A stretch of 54,761 bases of DNA from JAGORM01 sp964406795 (GTDB lineage Bacteria > Patescibacteriota > Microgenomatia > Levybacterales > GWA1-39-11), in assembly GCA_964406795.1 (NCBI GenBank), contig CAYOTA010000010.1, positions 1 to 54,761 on the forward strand. The letters run 5' to 3'. Position 1 is the stretch's first letter, and every line of letters begins with the position of its first letter. A program made the position numbers and the translations under genes. A model generated the notes under the pieces. The model worked only from the letters and a program-made list of their open reading frames with translations, did not search any database and was not told the DNA's origin. Shown here piece by piece: positions 18,033-26,971 of the stretch.

Positions 18033-18138
18033 CATCGTAGCGAAGCAAGATGCGCAAAACCGTTTACAGTGGTAGTTAGTTTTATTTTAGTTCAGAAAAA
18101 ATATTATGAAAATTATAGTAACAGGTGCCGCCGGTTTT
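18011..18138 (+). repeat. 19-base direct repeat flanking a hairpin
   Basis: The 19-mer AACAGGTGCCGCCGGTTTT occurs at 18011-18029 and at 18120-18138, where it encodes the NAD-binding glycine loop of the epimerase. Between the copies is AAAACCG (18056-18062), which can pair with CGGTTTT in either copy. Confidence 0.85.
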
Positions 18139-19128
18139 ATGGGAAGTCATTTAGTTGATTCACTGGTTGATATGGGACTTGAGGTATATGGTGTAGATGA
18201 CCTCTCGGGTGGGTACATGGAGAATGTAAATTCACTAAGTAAATTTACCCAGTTAGATCTTCAAGACAGAGAAAAAACAGAGCAGTATATAAATGAAGTT
18301 AAGCCTGAATTAGTTTTTCACCTCGCTGCAGATGCTACTGAAGGAAGAAGTCAGTTTACTCCAATTAATAGCACTATGAGAAATTATGTGGCATATCTTA
18401 ACCTCCTTATTCCCTGTATTAATAATGGTATGAAGAAAATGGTGTTAACGTCTTCTATGAGTGTATACGGTGCGCAGGAAACCCCGTTTTCAGAAGATAT
18501 GGAAAGAAAACCTGAGGATATTTATGCTATTTCAAAAGCAGCCATGGAGCATGCAACAGAAATATTATCAGATGTTCATAATTTTAAATACACAATAATT
18601 AGGCCTCATAATGTGTATGGTCCGCGTCAAAATTTAGCTGATCCCTATAGAAATGTTATTGCGATATTTATTAATAGAATGATTCAAGGGAAAAATTTCT
18701 TTATATACGGAACGGGTGAACAGACCAGGGCATTTTCATTTATAGATGACTTTACACCATATATTGTAAAAGCAGGGTTTGATGATGTAGCAAACTCTCA
18801 AATTTTTAATATTGGCCCAAAACAGGAATACTCCATAAATCAATTAGCGCAAGTTGTTTTAAATATATTTTATCCTGATGGGAATGTTCCAGAGGATATG
18901 AAGCCGGAGTATATGCCCCCGCGCCCTAAAGAAGTTAAGGATGCATTTTGTACTATGGAAAAGGCAGAAAAGCTACTTGGATACAAAACTACTGTTACAT
19001 TTGAAGAGGGGGTAGCCAAAATGGTTGATTGGGCAAAAACGCATGGAGCCATGCAATTTAAGTATTTAGATAGTCTTGAATTAGTAAATGATGACACGCC
19101 TGCAACATGGAGTAAAAAACTTCTCTAA
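18106..19128 (+). CDS. NAD-dependent sugar-nucleotide epimerase/dehydratase (GalE-like)
   Basis: Extended SDR of 340 aa. GAAGFMG at residues 7-13 binds NAD, DDL after strand 2 fits an NAD-preferring enzyme, SSMSVYG at 116-122 supplies the serine, and Y140/K144 (YAISK) are catalytic. RPHNVYGPRQN follows as in UDP-glucose 4-epimerases. It likely interconverts UDP-sugars for the locus. It is preceded by a duplicated copy of its own first codons and a hairpin, unlike any other gene here. Family certain, exact reaction not. Confidence 0.85.
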   Translation: MKIIVTGAAGFMGSHLVDSLVDMGLEVYGVDDLSGGYMENVNSLSKFTQLDLQDREKTEQYINEVKPELVFHLAADATEGRSQFTPINSTMRNYVAYLNLLIPCINNGMKKMVLTSSMSVYGAQETPFSEDMERKPEDIYAISKAAMEHATEILSDVHNFKYTIIRPHNVYGPRQNLADPYRNVIAIFINRMIQGKNFFIYGTGEQTRAFSFIDDFTPYIVKAGFDDVANSQIFNIGPKQEYSINQLAQVVLNIFYPDGNVPEDMKPEYMPPRPKEVKDAFCTMEKAEKLLGYKTTVTFEEGVAKMVDWAKTHGAMQFKYLDSLELVNDDTPATWSKKLL

Positions 19129-19143
19129 AACCACGAATTAGTA

Positions 19144-19149
19144 TAGAAT
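19144..19149 (+). promoter_or_regulatory. possible -10 box six bases before a GT4 start
   Basis: TAGAAT is followed by six bases and then the ATG at 19156. The gap from the previous gene is only 27 bases and there is no clear Shine-Dalgarno site, so a leaderless start is possible. Confidence 0.35.
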
Positions 19150-19155
19150 AATATC

Positions 19156-19686
19156 ATGCGTATTGGAATTGATGTTTCACAGTTGGCTTATCCAAATACT
19201 GGTGTTGCAAATTACTTGCAAAGCCTTGTGTCAGAAATGATTAAAAATTCCTCCAACGAATATGTTTTGTTCTTTTCATCTTTACGTGGTCACATGCCTG
19301 AATCTTTAAGAAAGCTTGAGGAGTTGACAAATGTTCAGATAAAATCTTTTAAAATGCCGCCATCACTCCTTAATATTATGTGGAATAAAATGCACATTAT
19401 ACCTATAGAAAATTTTATAGGTAATGTAGATCTATTTTTGACGTCTGACTGGACTGAGCCACCTTCTAAAAAAGCAAAAAAGGCTACAATATTATATGAT
19501 CTCATTGTGTATAAATATCCGGAAGAAACAGATTCAAAAATTATTTCCACACAAAAAATGAAGCTAAAATGGGTTAAAAAAGAGTCAGACGTTGTATTTT
19601 GTATCTCAGAATCAACTAAAAAAGATGCAGTTGAGTTATTAGGAATTGATTTGAGCAAGCTTTTAGTAATTTATCCTGGTTTGTAA
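19156..19686 (+). CDS. truncated family 4 glycosyltransferase (N-terminal domain only)
   Basis: The 176 aa correspond to the first Rossmann domain of a GT4 enzyme. It has the start IGIDVSQLAYPNTGVANYL, the DLIVYKYPE and FCISESTKKD segments, and then the stop codon directly after VIYPGL, the point where the second, donor-binding domain normally begins. The usual length is about 370 aa. The missing half with the E-x7-E motif is not found in any frame downstream; instead there is a 104-base spacer and then a complete GT4. It is probably a remnant from recombination between tandem GT4 genes, and is unlikely to be active alone. Confidence 0.65.
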   Translation: MRIGIDVSQLAYPNTGVANYLQSLVSEMIKNSSNEYVLFFSSLRGHMPESLRKLEELTNVQIKSFKMPPSLLNIMWNKMHIIPIENFIGNVDLFLTSDWTEPPSKKAKKATILYDLIVYKYPEETDSKIISTQKMKLKWVKKESDVVFCISESTKKDAVELLGIDLSKLLVIYPGL

Positions 19687-19707
19687 AATGAAAAAGGAGA
19701 TAACACA

Positions 19708-19770
19708 TTGAAAATACCGTTAGCTCTTGGCTTCCAGCCAAAGACTCCCGGTGTTTCCAAAATAAGTTAA
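19708..19770 (+). other. 20-codon micro-ORF with a strong ribosome binding site
   Basis: A TTG at 19708 follows AGGAG (19695-19699) by eight bases and opens 20 codons (reading MKIPLALGFQPKTPGVSKIS) before TAA. The layout copies the next gene, which also begins TTG-AAA-AT after GGAGG. It contains a six-pair hairpin (TTGGCT 19727-19732, AGCCAA 19736-19741). It may be a leader ORF or decayed sequence. No homology is recognised. Confidence 0.35.
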
Positions 19771-19790
19771 AATAAAATGGAGGAAATATT

Positions 19791-20909
19791 TTGAAAATTG
19801 GAATTAATGGTTTTGAAGCCGCTGTACCGAGATTTGGATTTGACCCTGTTAGTAAGCTTCCCATAAGAGTTGGTAGTGCCGAAGTCTGCTTTCAGTTACT
19901 CGTTGAGTTATCAAAGACAGATACCCAGAATGAGTATATTATCTATCTTCCCGTTGAGCCAACGGTGGATATGCCGCAAGCGCGGTCCAATTGGAAATAC
20001 AAGGTAGTAAAAGGCAAAAGACTCTGGACTCTGACATCACTTACCAAGGCTGTGAATGCGGATCGACTCGATGTATTTTTTAACCCCACGCACTATGCGC
20101 CATTATTCTTAAATTGTTCGCTTGTTATATCAATTTTAGATGTGTCATACAAATATTTCCCTGAACTATTTAAAAAGAAAGATCTTTATAAGCTCTCATT
20201 GTGGGGAAAATATTCAGTAAAAAAAGCATCGTCTATTATTACAATAAGCACCTCCAGTAAAGATGATATAATGAGAGAATACGGTGTAAAAGAAGCTAAA
20301 ATAAGCGTAATTCCAGTCGGAATTAAAGAAATTATTAAAGGTAACATGAGCAAAGCGTCATTCATTCAAAAATATTCTATTGAAAAGCCATATATCCTGT
20401 TTGTGGGTACCCTACAGCCTCGTAAAAATGTTGAAAGACTCATTGAAGCCCTAGCAAAATTAGACGAAAAAAAAATTGACCTCATTTTGGTAGGTAAAAA
20501 GGGATGGCAGTATGAAGGTATTCTGCAGGCGCCTGAAAAATTTGGTGTTTCTTCCAGGGTTCATTTTCTGCATGATGTGCCAAATTCAGACTTGCCCTTG
20601 TTCTATGAAAACGCAGTGTGTTTTGTATTGCCAAGTCTTTATGAAGGGTTTGGCTTGCCTGTTTTAGAGGCTATGAAATACGGATGCCCTGTTGCAACTA
20701 GTGAAGTGAGTAGTTTGCCTGAAGCTGGAGGGGATGCAGCGCTTTATTTTGACCCTGAAAATGTGGACAGCATTACTGCTACTATTTCAAAACTTGTGGA
20801 GGACAAAAGTCTGCGCGAAAAATTGGTTAAAAAAGGGCATGAGCATATCAAAAAATTCTCTTGGGAAAAATCAGCGCAGCAAGTGTTAAAAGTTTTAGAA
20901 TCAGCATAA
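19791..20909 (+). CDS. family 4 glycosyltransferase
   Basis: Retaining GT-B glycosyltransferase of 372 aa, probably mannosyltransferase-like. FVGTLQPRKN at about 204-213 begins the donor domain, and PSLYEGFGLPVLEAM carries E285 and E293 of the E-x7-E motif. It starts with TTG: a near-consensus GGAGG at 19779-19784 lies eight bases upstream and the next residues KIGINGFEA are typical of the family start, so no ATG is needed. The following acyltransferase begins one base after the stop. Confidence 0.87.
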   Translation: MKIGINGFEAAVPRFGFDPVSKLPIRVGSAEVCFQLLVELSKTDTQNEYIIYLPVEPTVDMPQARSNWKYKVVKGKRLWTLTSLTKAVNADRLDVFFNPTHYAPLFLNCSLVISILDVSYKYFPELFKKKDLYKLSLWGKYSVKKASSIITISTSSKDDIMREYGVKEAKISVIPVGIKEIIKGNMSKASFIQKYSIEKPYILFVGTLQPRKNVERLIEALAKLDEKKIDLILVGKKGWQYEGILQAPEKFGVSSRVHFLHDVPNSDLPLFYENAVCFVLPSLYEGFGLPVLEAMKYGCPVATSEVSSLPEAGGDAALYFDPENVDSITATISKLVEDKSLREKLVKKGHEHIKKFSWEKSAQQVLKVLESA

Positions 20910-20910
20910 T

Positions 20911-21462
20911 ATGGATAGAGTTATAAGACGAATAAGTACAGTAATTTTGGAGATGGACAATATGATTTTGCGCTGCGTTGGGCATATTCCGTCTCATCAT
21001 ATAAGACGCTTCTTTTACAGAATTGAGGGTATGAAAATTGGAAAAGGTTCTAGTATTCACATGGGTGCTGTTTTTTACAATGCTAGGAACATTGAGCTTG
21101 GAAAAGATACAATTATTGGGGAAAATTCAGTGCTAGATGGGCGTGATACTTTAAAAATTGGTAGTCACGTAGATATTGCCTCTGAAGTTATGATCTATAA
21201 TGCAGAGCATGATATTAATGATGAAAAATTTAAAGCTAGCCTTGCCCCTGTTATCATAGATGATTATGTGTTTATAGGACCACGCGCAATTATTCTTCCA
21301 GGAGTAACTGTGGGAAAAGGCGCAGTGGTGGGGGCTGGGGCAGTTGTTACAAAAGATGTTTCACCTTTCAAAATAGTTGGTGGAGTTCCAGCAAAAGAAA
21401 TAAGAGACAGACAATTGAAAGACCCAAGGTATAAATTGGGACGTGCGGCATGGTTTAGATAA
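20911..21462 (+). CDS. hexapeptide-repeat acyltransferase
   Basis: A 183-aa left-handed beta-helix transferase (Maa/NodL/WcaF-like). Hexapeptide turns run from about residue 45 to 150, with the catalytic-type histidine in NAEHDIND and a C-terminal VGGVPAKEIRDR signature. It starts one base after the GT4 gene. Presumably acetylates a sugar in the glycan; paralogous in fold to the protein at 10467. Confidence 0.85.
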   Translation: MDRVIRRISTVILEMDNMILRCVGHIPSHHIRRFFYRIEGMKIGKGSSIHMGAVFYNARNIELGKDTIIGENSVLDGRDTLKIGSHVDIASEVMIYNAEHDINDEKFKASLAPVIIDDYVFIGPRAIILPGVTVGKGAVVGAGAVVTKDVSPFKIVGGVPAKEIRDRQLKDPRYKLGRAAWFR

Positions 21463-21463
21463 T

Positions 21464-24400
21464 ATGAAAAAAACACTGAAATGGGTACACACTAATGCAT
21501 TGTTTTTGCTTACACTTTTTTTACTAGTATTTGTTCCACTATATCCTAAGCTCCCCCTTGTAGATGTTAAGAATACATGGGTATATATCAGAGCAGAAGA
21601 TTTTATAGTATTTCTTGTTCTGCTTGTATATGGGTATTTTTTGATAAGAAAGAAGGTAACACTTAAAACTCCGTTAACAATTCCAATCTTGGCCTTCTGG
21701 ATTTTAGGAGGTCTTGCCACTATCCACGGGGTCTTGTTCTTCTTTCCTACTATAGCCAACGTATTTCCAAATGTAGCATTGCTGTCATATATTCGTCATA
21801 TAGAATACATGAGCGTGTTTTTTGTAGCCTTTGCTGGACTGAGACAAATTGAGTTTTTAAAATATTTTATTATAGTTTTATCAGTAGTATTTATTGCGGC
21901 ATGTTTGTATGGGCTTGGTCAGAAGTATGCGTCATTACCTGCCTTTTTGACCATGAATGAGGAATTTGCAAAAGGTGTTCCTATTACGCTCTCTTCTTTG
22001 TCACGTGTTCCATCAACCTTTGCAGGCCATTATGATTTTGCAGCATATCTTGCTTTAGTCATTCCGTTATTTGCAGCTCTATTTTTTGGCGTTAGAAATA
22101 TTTTTATAAAAGCATTTTTTGCGGGTTCCATTCTACTTGGACTACTACTTATGTTTATGACCGTTTCCCGAGTTTCATTTTTTGCTGTTCTTGTAGGAAT
22201 TGCTGTTGTCCTTTTTATTCTCAAAAGAAAACTTATTCTTTTATCACTACCACTCATTCTTATCCTTGGAATATTAGTTACATTCACTCAGTCCAGTCTT
22301 TTTGCCAGATTTGGAAATACAGTACGTGAGGTTGACGTGTTAGTAAATGGCAAAACTGGGGCTGCCGTAGGAAATGTTGAATATGTACCAGTTTCATATT
22401 TGTATGAAAAGAATGTTAAGTTGCAACGAATAGATGATGATGAGAAGTTAAATCAAGCGCTTGAGGGAGAGGTTCAGGAAGCAAGCGTGTCAGCCATTGT
22501 AACCAGTCTTTTACTTCCTTATGAGCTGCTTCCAGCTGACACTCTAGTGCCTTTAGTAAAAGCCTCCAACATCTCCAATGGTGAAACGTTGCCTCAAGGA
22601 ACAGGATATATAAATCTCTCGTTATCTCCTGTTAAAAATAGAGTAGGGGATTTTTATTATGAACTATCCCCAAATATATCTACTACTGACGTGATTAATT
22701 TTCATGGTAATTTTTTAGTGAAAACTGCCTCGGCATACGATCTTTCATTTACTACGCGATTTCAGGGGGAATGGCCTAATGCGCTCTATGCATTTATGAG
22801 GAATATCTTTTTTGGCTCAGGATATGGGTCAGTCAGCTTAGCAATTGATAATAACTTTTTAAGAATGTTAGCTGAGGTGGGGTTACTAGGGACCGGCGCA
22901 TTCATTTTGTTACTTATTATTGTTGGAATCTATGCTTACAAAACATATAAATTTATTGATTCTAAGCTTACAAAAACATTTGTTGTAGGAATATGTGCAG
23001 GTATTATTGCACTATCCTTAAATGCAACACTAATTGATGTATTTGAGGCATCAAAAGTTGCGTTTTTACTTTGGGCATTAATTGGAATAACGCTAGCAAT
23101 AATAACGCTTGAGAGTACGAAAAAGCTAAGTTTAAAATCAGAATTGGAAAGATTTGCAATCTCTCCATTTGCTATGGTTATGTACTTGGCTGCATTCAGT
23201 TTGTTTTTATACACCACTATTTTAAACCAATTTTTTACGCTTAGAGATTTTAATATCTTTTATCATTCTATTGCGTGCGGTAAATCATATGAATGTTTGT
23301 CAGCAAATTCAATGTTAGGTTATTTTATGGGAGCACCCAGTGTGGAGCCGCCGTTGGTTACACTTTATTTTTCACTTATGTATAAATTTTTCTGGCTCAA
23401 TCAGGTCGTATATCACATTTCATCTATTTTACTTAATTTTGGAATGGCTCTGCTTGTATTTGTTTTTGCGCAAAAACTATTTAAAAAAACTATGTTGTCC
23501 GCGTCTGCTGGGTTTATATTTCTCATTTCCGCCTCTACCTTTCAGTCAACTACGTCAATAGCTGATGTGGGGGTGGTCGCAAGTAGTCTTTTTGCTATGC
23601 TCTCAATACTTTTGTATACACTATGGAGAGAGAAACAAAATGTTTACGCTATTATTTTTGCTGTCATTTCCGGTTTTGTTTCATTACTTTTTGGGCCACT
23701 AGGGATTGTAGTTCCCATTATTATTTTATTCTATGAATTACTAATTCAGAAAAATAAGCTAAAAGTTTTAAGTGCTCTTTCATTTTGGATACTTTCATTA
23801 CCAACGTTAGTATTTAGTGTAATGCGTATTTTTGACTCATTTTCCCCAATAACATTCTTGACGGCTCCCTGGACGTTACTTATAAATGTAATTGGTAGCA
23901 TACCAGGAGTTGTGTTGGGCGAAAATATGCATTCATTTGTACAAAGGATGTATAGCATGTCAAATGGTATGCAGGTAGTTCTTTCATTAGTTGTAATTGT
24001 TCTGGGAGCAGCATGTGTGTATTTGTATAACAAAAAGAAATTATATAGATTTACATACGCGCCGTTAGTTGCATTTCTTCTGGTAGTTTTCGTAATTGGG
24101 CAAGTTGCATTTGGTTTTAACAAAGATGTATTTAGTCAGTCTACGTACTTTTCAATTATTCCATGGAGCGTTTTACTTTCTCTCATTTTTTACTGGATAT
24201 ATGTGTACATAAGACAAAATGATAGGTATATTGCCGTTGGTTTTGTAACAGTAGGAATTATCACATACAGTCTTTTTCAGATTATTCAAATTCAAACATT
24301 TTATAAGAATAATCATACAGCCGGAGAATCTGTCAAGAAGTTTTTAACTTCAATTGACTCATATTATTCAAACCAATGGGCACAAGGAGAGATTAATTTT

Positions 24401-24628
24401 TATTTTATTAACACCCCATCTGACTTTTTACAGACAGCTAAATCTCAGAGCTCGCTCGAAAGCGTTTTGTGGTTTGTGTTTCAAAATCCTGAACTGAAAA
24501 TTCATATTGCAAAAAATGCAGACACAGCAAGACAAGAAGCAAATCGAAATGCGAATAGTTATATATTTATGTTTAATGATGACGGGGAAGTTTCAGAAAT
24601 TCCTAAGTTTATCCAAAATGAACAATGA
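21464..24628 (+). CDS. fusion of an O-antigen-ligase/polymerase-like domain and a GT-C-like domain
   Basis: About 1054 aa. The first half (to about residue 530) has some ten helices and an outer loop of about 150 residues, with RVPSTFAGHYDFAAYL and GSGYGSVSLAIDNNFLRML before the last helices, as in Wzy_C/O-antigen ligase proteins. The second half has a further set of helices with LRDFNIFYHS in its first outer loop and motifs like those of the GT-C proteins at 25460 and 11069, then a small polar tail. I chose ATG 21464, two bases after the previous stop, over a GTG at 21443 that would overlap it. Likely joins or polymerises glycan outside the membrane. Confidence 0.7.
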   Translation: MKKTLKWVHTNALFLLTLFLLVFVPLYPKLPLVDVKNTWVYIRAEDFIVFLVLLVYGYFLIRKKVTLKTPLTIPILAFWILGGLATIHGVLFFFPTIANVFPNVALLSYIRHIEYMSVFFVAFAGLRQIEFLKYFIIVLSVVFIAACLYGLGQKYASLPAFLTMNEEFAKGVPITLSSLSRVPSTFAGHYDFAAYLALVIPLFAALFFGVRNIFIKAFFAGSILLGLLLMFMTVSRVSFFAVLVGIAVVLFILKRKLILLSLPLILILGILVTFTQSSLFARFGNTVREVDVLVNGKTGAAVGNVEYVPVSYLYEKNVKLQRIDDDEKLNQALEGEVQEASVSAIVTSLLLPYELLPADTLVPLVKASNISNGETLPQGTGYINLSLSPVKNRVGDFYYELSPNISTTDVINFHGNFLVKTASAYDLSFTTRFQGEWPNALYAFMRNIFFGSGYGSVSLAIDNNFLRMLAEVGLLGTGAFILLLIIVGIYAYKTYKFIDSKLTKTFVVGICAGIIALSLNATLIDVFEASKVAFLLWALIGITLAIITLESTKKLSLKSELERFAISPFAMVMYLAAFSLFLYTTILNQFFTLRDFNIFYHSIACGKSYECLSANSMLGYFMGAPSVEPPLVTLYFSLMYKFFWLNQVVYHISSILLNFGMALLVFVFAQKLFKKTMLSASAGFIFLISASTFQSTTSIADVGVVASSLFAMLSILLYTLWREKQNVYAIIFAVISGFVSLLFGPLGIVVPIIILFYELLIQKNKLKVLSALSFWILSLPTLVFSVMRIFDSFSPITFLTAPWTLLINVIGSIPGVVLGENMHSFVQRMYSMSNGMQVVLSLVVIVLGAACVYLYNKKKLYRFTYAPLVAFLLVVFVIGQVAFGFNKDVFSQSTYFSIIPWSVLLSLIFYWIYVYIRQNDRYIAVGFVTVGIITYSLFQIIQIQTFYKNNHTAGESVKKFLTSIDSYYSNQWAQGEINFYFINTPSDFLQTAKSQSSLESVLWFVFQNPELKIHIAKNADTARQEANRNANSYIFMFNDDGEVSEIPKFIQNEQ

Positions 24629-25485
24629 TAACAGTCATAATTTTGACATATAATTCCGAGAAATATATCAAGAAGTTACTTGATAGCCTCATTGAAAAGT
24701 ATATAACACAAATAAAAGAAGAAAAAATAGAAATATTAGTTGCCGATAACGCGTCCCAAGATGAAACAATTCAGATGGTGAAAGCATACAAGGGTCTGGT
24801 TTCTGTTTTAGATAATGAGGCGAATTTAGGATTTGCCAAAGGAAATAATGCAGCATCAAAAAAAGCCAAAGGGGAATACCTATTGTTTATAAATCCCGAT
24901 GCTGAATTTGATAAGGGAGACATAGAAAGTCTTATGCAAAACCTTGAACATGACCATGTTGGGGTTGTGGGTGGTAGGATTCTTACGTTTAACGGAAATA
25001 AAGAATTGTCTTGTGGAAAATTTTATACATTCTTTAACATATTTCTTTTATGTCTTGGCTTGGAAGAAAAGTTGGGAGTGCGTTTTTCGCCACATAAAAG
25101 TACAGATGTAGATTATGTAAGTGGTGGATTTATGGGTATTTCAAAAAAAGTATTTAGTGAAAACCGTGGGTTTGACGAACATTATTTTATGTATGTAGAA
25201 GATCAAGACTTGTGTTATAGGCTAAGAAAAAAGGGACTCATGACATATTTTTCAGATGCGGCCACAATAAAACACATAGGGCAGGGGAGCTCTAATAGGG
25301 CGTTTGCAATCATAAATATTTATAAAGGGTTGTCATACTTTCAAAAAAAACATATGTCGAAATTTTCATACACTACATCCATTTTTCTTCTCAGTTTTAA
25401 GGCACAGGCGTTGCGGATGCTTGGTATATTAACTCGAAACAAATACTTATCTGAAACATATGGTCAGGCATCTAAAGTTATTTAG
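24625..25485 (+). CDS. family 2 glycosyltransferase
   Basis: GT2 of 286 aa. TVIILTYNSEKYI begins the domain, ADNASQDET binds nucleotide, NLGFAKGNNAASKKAKGEY and INPDAEF carry the metal site, and GGFMGISKKV..GFDEHYFMYVEDQDLCYR is the acceptor region. It belongs to the rhamnosyltransferase-like GT2 group that includes the gene at 29602. ATGA overlap with the fusion gene; the next gene starts 26 bases before its end. Confidence 0.88.
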   Translation: MITVIILTYNSEKYIKKLLDSLIEKYITQIKEEKIEILVADNASQDETIQMVKAYKGLVSVLDNEANLGFAKGNNAASKKAKGEYLLFINPDAEFDKGDIESLMQNLEHDHVGVVGGRILTFNGNKELSCGKFYTFFNIFLLCLGLEEKLGVRFSPHKSTDVDYVSGGFMGISKKVFSENRGFDEHYFMYVEDQDLCYRLRKKGLMTYFSDAATIKHIGQGSSNRAFAIINIYKGLSYFQKKHMSKFSYTTSIFLLSFKAQALRMLGILTRNKYLSETYGQASKVI

Positions 25486-26971
25486 TTCAAAATATTCACA
25501 CGCATTAATTAGGATTTTTCAATCTGACCTTTTTTTGATGGTTGGTCTTCTTTTATTATTTTTTGTATTTTTTAAAAATAGTCTCTTGGATTTTTTTGTT
25601 GCAGATGACTTTTCTTGGATTAGGTGGGCGAGTGATTCATCGCCTGAGATGCTGCTCAATAATTTTGTAGATGCTCAGGGATTTTTCTTCAGACCAATTG
25701 ACAAGGCAATTATATACACCCAATACCAACTATTTGGTCTTAACCCATTTCCCTATAAAGTCATTAATTTAATTTTTAACTTTTTTGTAAGTGTGGGTGC
25801 ATACTTTATACTCAAAATAATATTCAAGAAAAAAAGTTTAGCTTTTTTGGGGGTTGCGATATTTTCTTTTCTTCCTTCCCACACACAGGACCTGTTTTGG
25901 TTTGCAACTATTTCTACAACTATTTCAACCGGCTTTATCTTTTTTGGTCTTTATAGCTTTTATGTTGCCCGTGTTAAGAAAAGTTTTTTTCTTTATACTG
26001 TTTCCCTTTTTTGCATGGCTTTAGCTGTTTTTTCATATGAAAATGCAGTTATATTTATTTTACTCATGGCATTGTTTGACATCTTTTTAATTTCAAGAAA
26101 GCAAAAGAAAAACCGTATCCAAGTTATTATTCCTTATATATTCTCAGCTTGTATTATTGCAACATATTTAATCCTTAGAATGCAGTCAAATGCAGCTGGA
26201 TTTTCTGGGGATTATAATTATAATCTTGCAAAAGCGATCCCAAATTCTGCAGGCAACTACCTAGGTTACTCAATTATGGTTTTTTCGGGCGAAAACTTAT
26301 TATATGTATATAGTTTTCTTCGTGAGACATTAAAGGCGTACTGGCTTATGTTATCAGTTGTGGCTTTTTTTATAGCGTCATTTATAGGAGGGTTTATTAT
26401 TGAGCATAAGGAAAAGGTACGTATTCCCCAAGGTTTAAAGCTATTTATATTTGGGTTTTTGTTTTCTGTTTTTAGTTTACTTCCGTATCTTCCATTAGGC
26501 AATATTACGTTGCGTTATGCATATCTTGGGTCTTTTGGATTTATCGTAATGCTTGTGTGCATTACTCAGAAGCTTATTCTGCAAAGAGAAAAAAAACATT
26601 CTTCAGTTATTTATAGTGCACTTGCCATCTGTATAATTATTAGTGCATATATTTATATGCAGCAGGTAGGGAAAAATTGGAAGTTTGCATCAGGTATAAC
26701 TTATAATTCATTTATAGTGATGCAAGGATTATCCGGTGAGAATATAAAAAACATCTATGTGTATAATGTCCCCATAAAATATGCAGAAGCTTATATATTC
26801 CCAGTAGGCTTTCACGATATGGTGTATCTAGCAGGGCTAGAAGAAGCATCTGTGTTTCAGTTAACAGATTTGGAAAAAATTCAGGGATTATCCAGTATAG
26901 ATAAAGAAAAAAATGTAAATTATAGAAAATTCATGTATGATGAAGAATACAATTTGCGACCGTTAAAATGA
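25460..26971 (+). CDS. GT-C family membrane glycosyltransferase (TMTC/PMT-like)
   Basis: A 503-aa protein with about 11 to 12 helices. ADDFSW at 48-53 gives adjacent acids D49 and D50 in the first outer loop, and RPIDK with a YQLFGLNPFPYKVINL helix follows, a pattern typical of tetratricopeptide-linked GT-C proteins but without TPR repeats here. The polar C-terminal part is short (about 85 residues). The ATG at 25460 overlaps the GT2 gene by 26 bases; a later start would cut the basic N-terminal tail. ATGA overlap with the next GT-C gene. Confidence 0.7.
   Translation: MVRHLKLFSSKYSHALIRIFQSDLFLMVGLLLLFFVFFKNSLLDFFVADDFSWIRWASDSSPEMLLNNFVDAQGFFFRPIDKAIIYTQYQLFGLNPFPYKVINLIFNFFVSVGAYFILKIIFKKKSLAFLGVAIFSFLPSHTQDLFWFATISTTISTGFIFFGLYSFYVARVKKSFFLYTVSLFCMALAVFSYENAVIFILLMALFDIFLISRKQKKNRIQVIIPYIFSACIIATYLILRMQSNAAGFSGDYNYNLAKAIPNSAGNYLGYSIMVFSGENLLYVYSFLRETLKAYWLMLSVVAFFIASFIGGFIIEHKEKVRIPQGLKLFIFGFLFSVFSLLPYLPLGNITLRYAYLGSFGFIVMLVCITQKLILQREKKHSSVIYSALAICIIISAYIYMQQVGKNWKFASGITYNSFIVMQGLSGENIKNIYVYNVPIKYAEAYIFPVGFHDMVYLAGLEEASVFQLTDLEKIQGLSSIDKEKNVNYRKFMYDEEYNLRPLK

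Noticed and set aside
17994..19128. In-frame fusion of the short leader ORF with the epimerase
   Set aside because: The leader ORF ends in TAA at 18030-18032, and the epimerase has its own ATG at 18106.
21443..21463. GTG start for the polymerase/GT-C fusion
   Set aside because: It would overlap the acyltransferase by 20 bases; ATG 21464 comes two bases after the stop and begins with a typical basic-then-hydrophobic N-terminus.
21361..21759. 132-codon minus-strand open frame across the acyltransferase/fusion junction
   Set aside because: It crosses two well-supported + strand genes and has no family motif.
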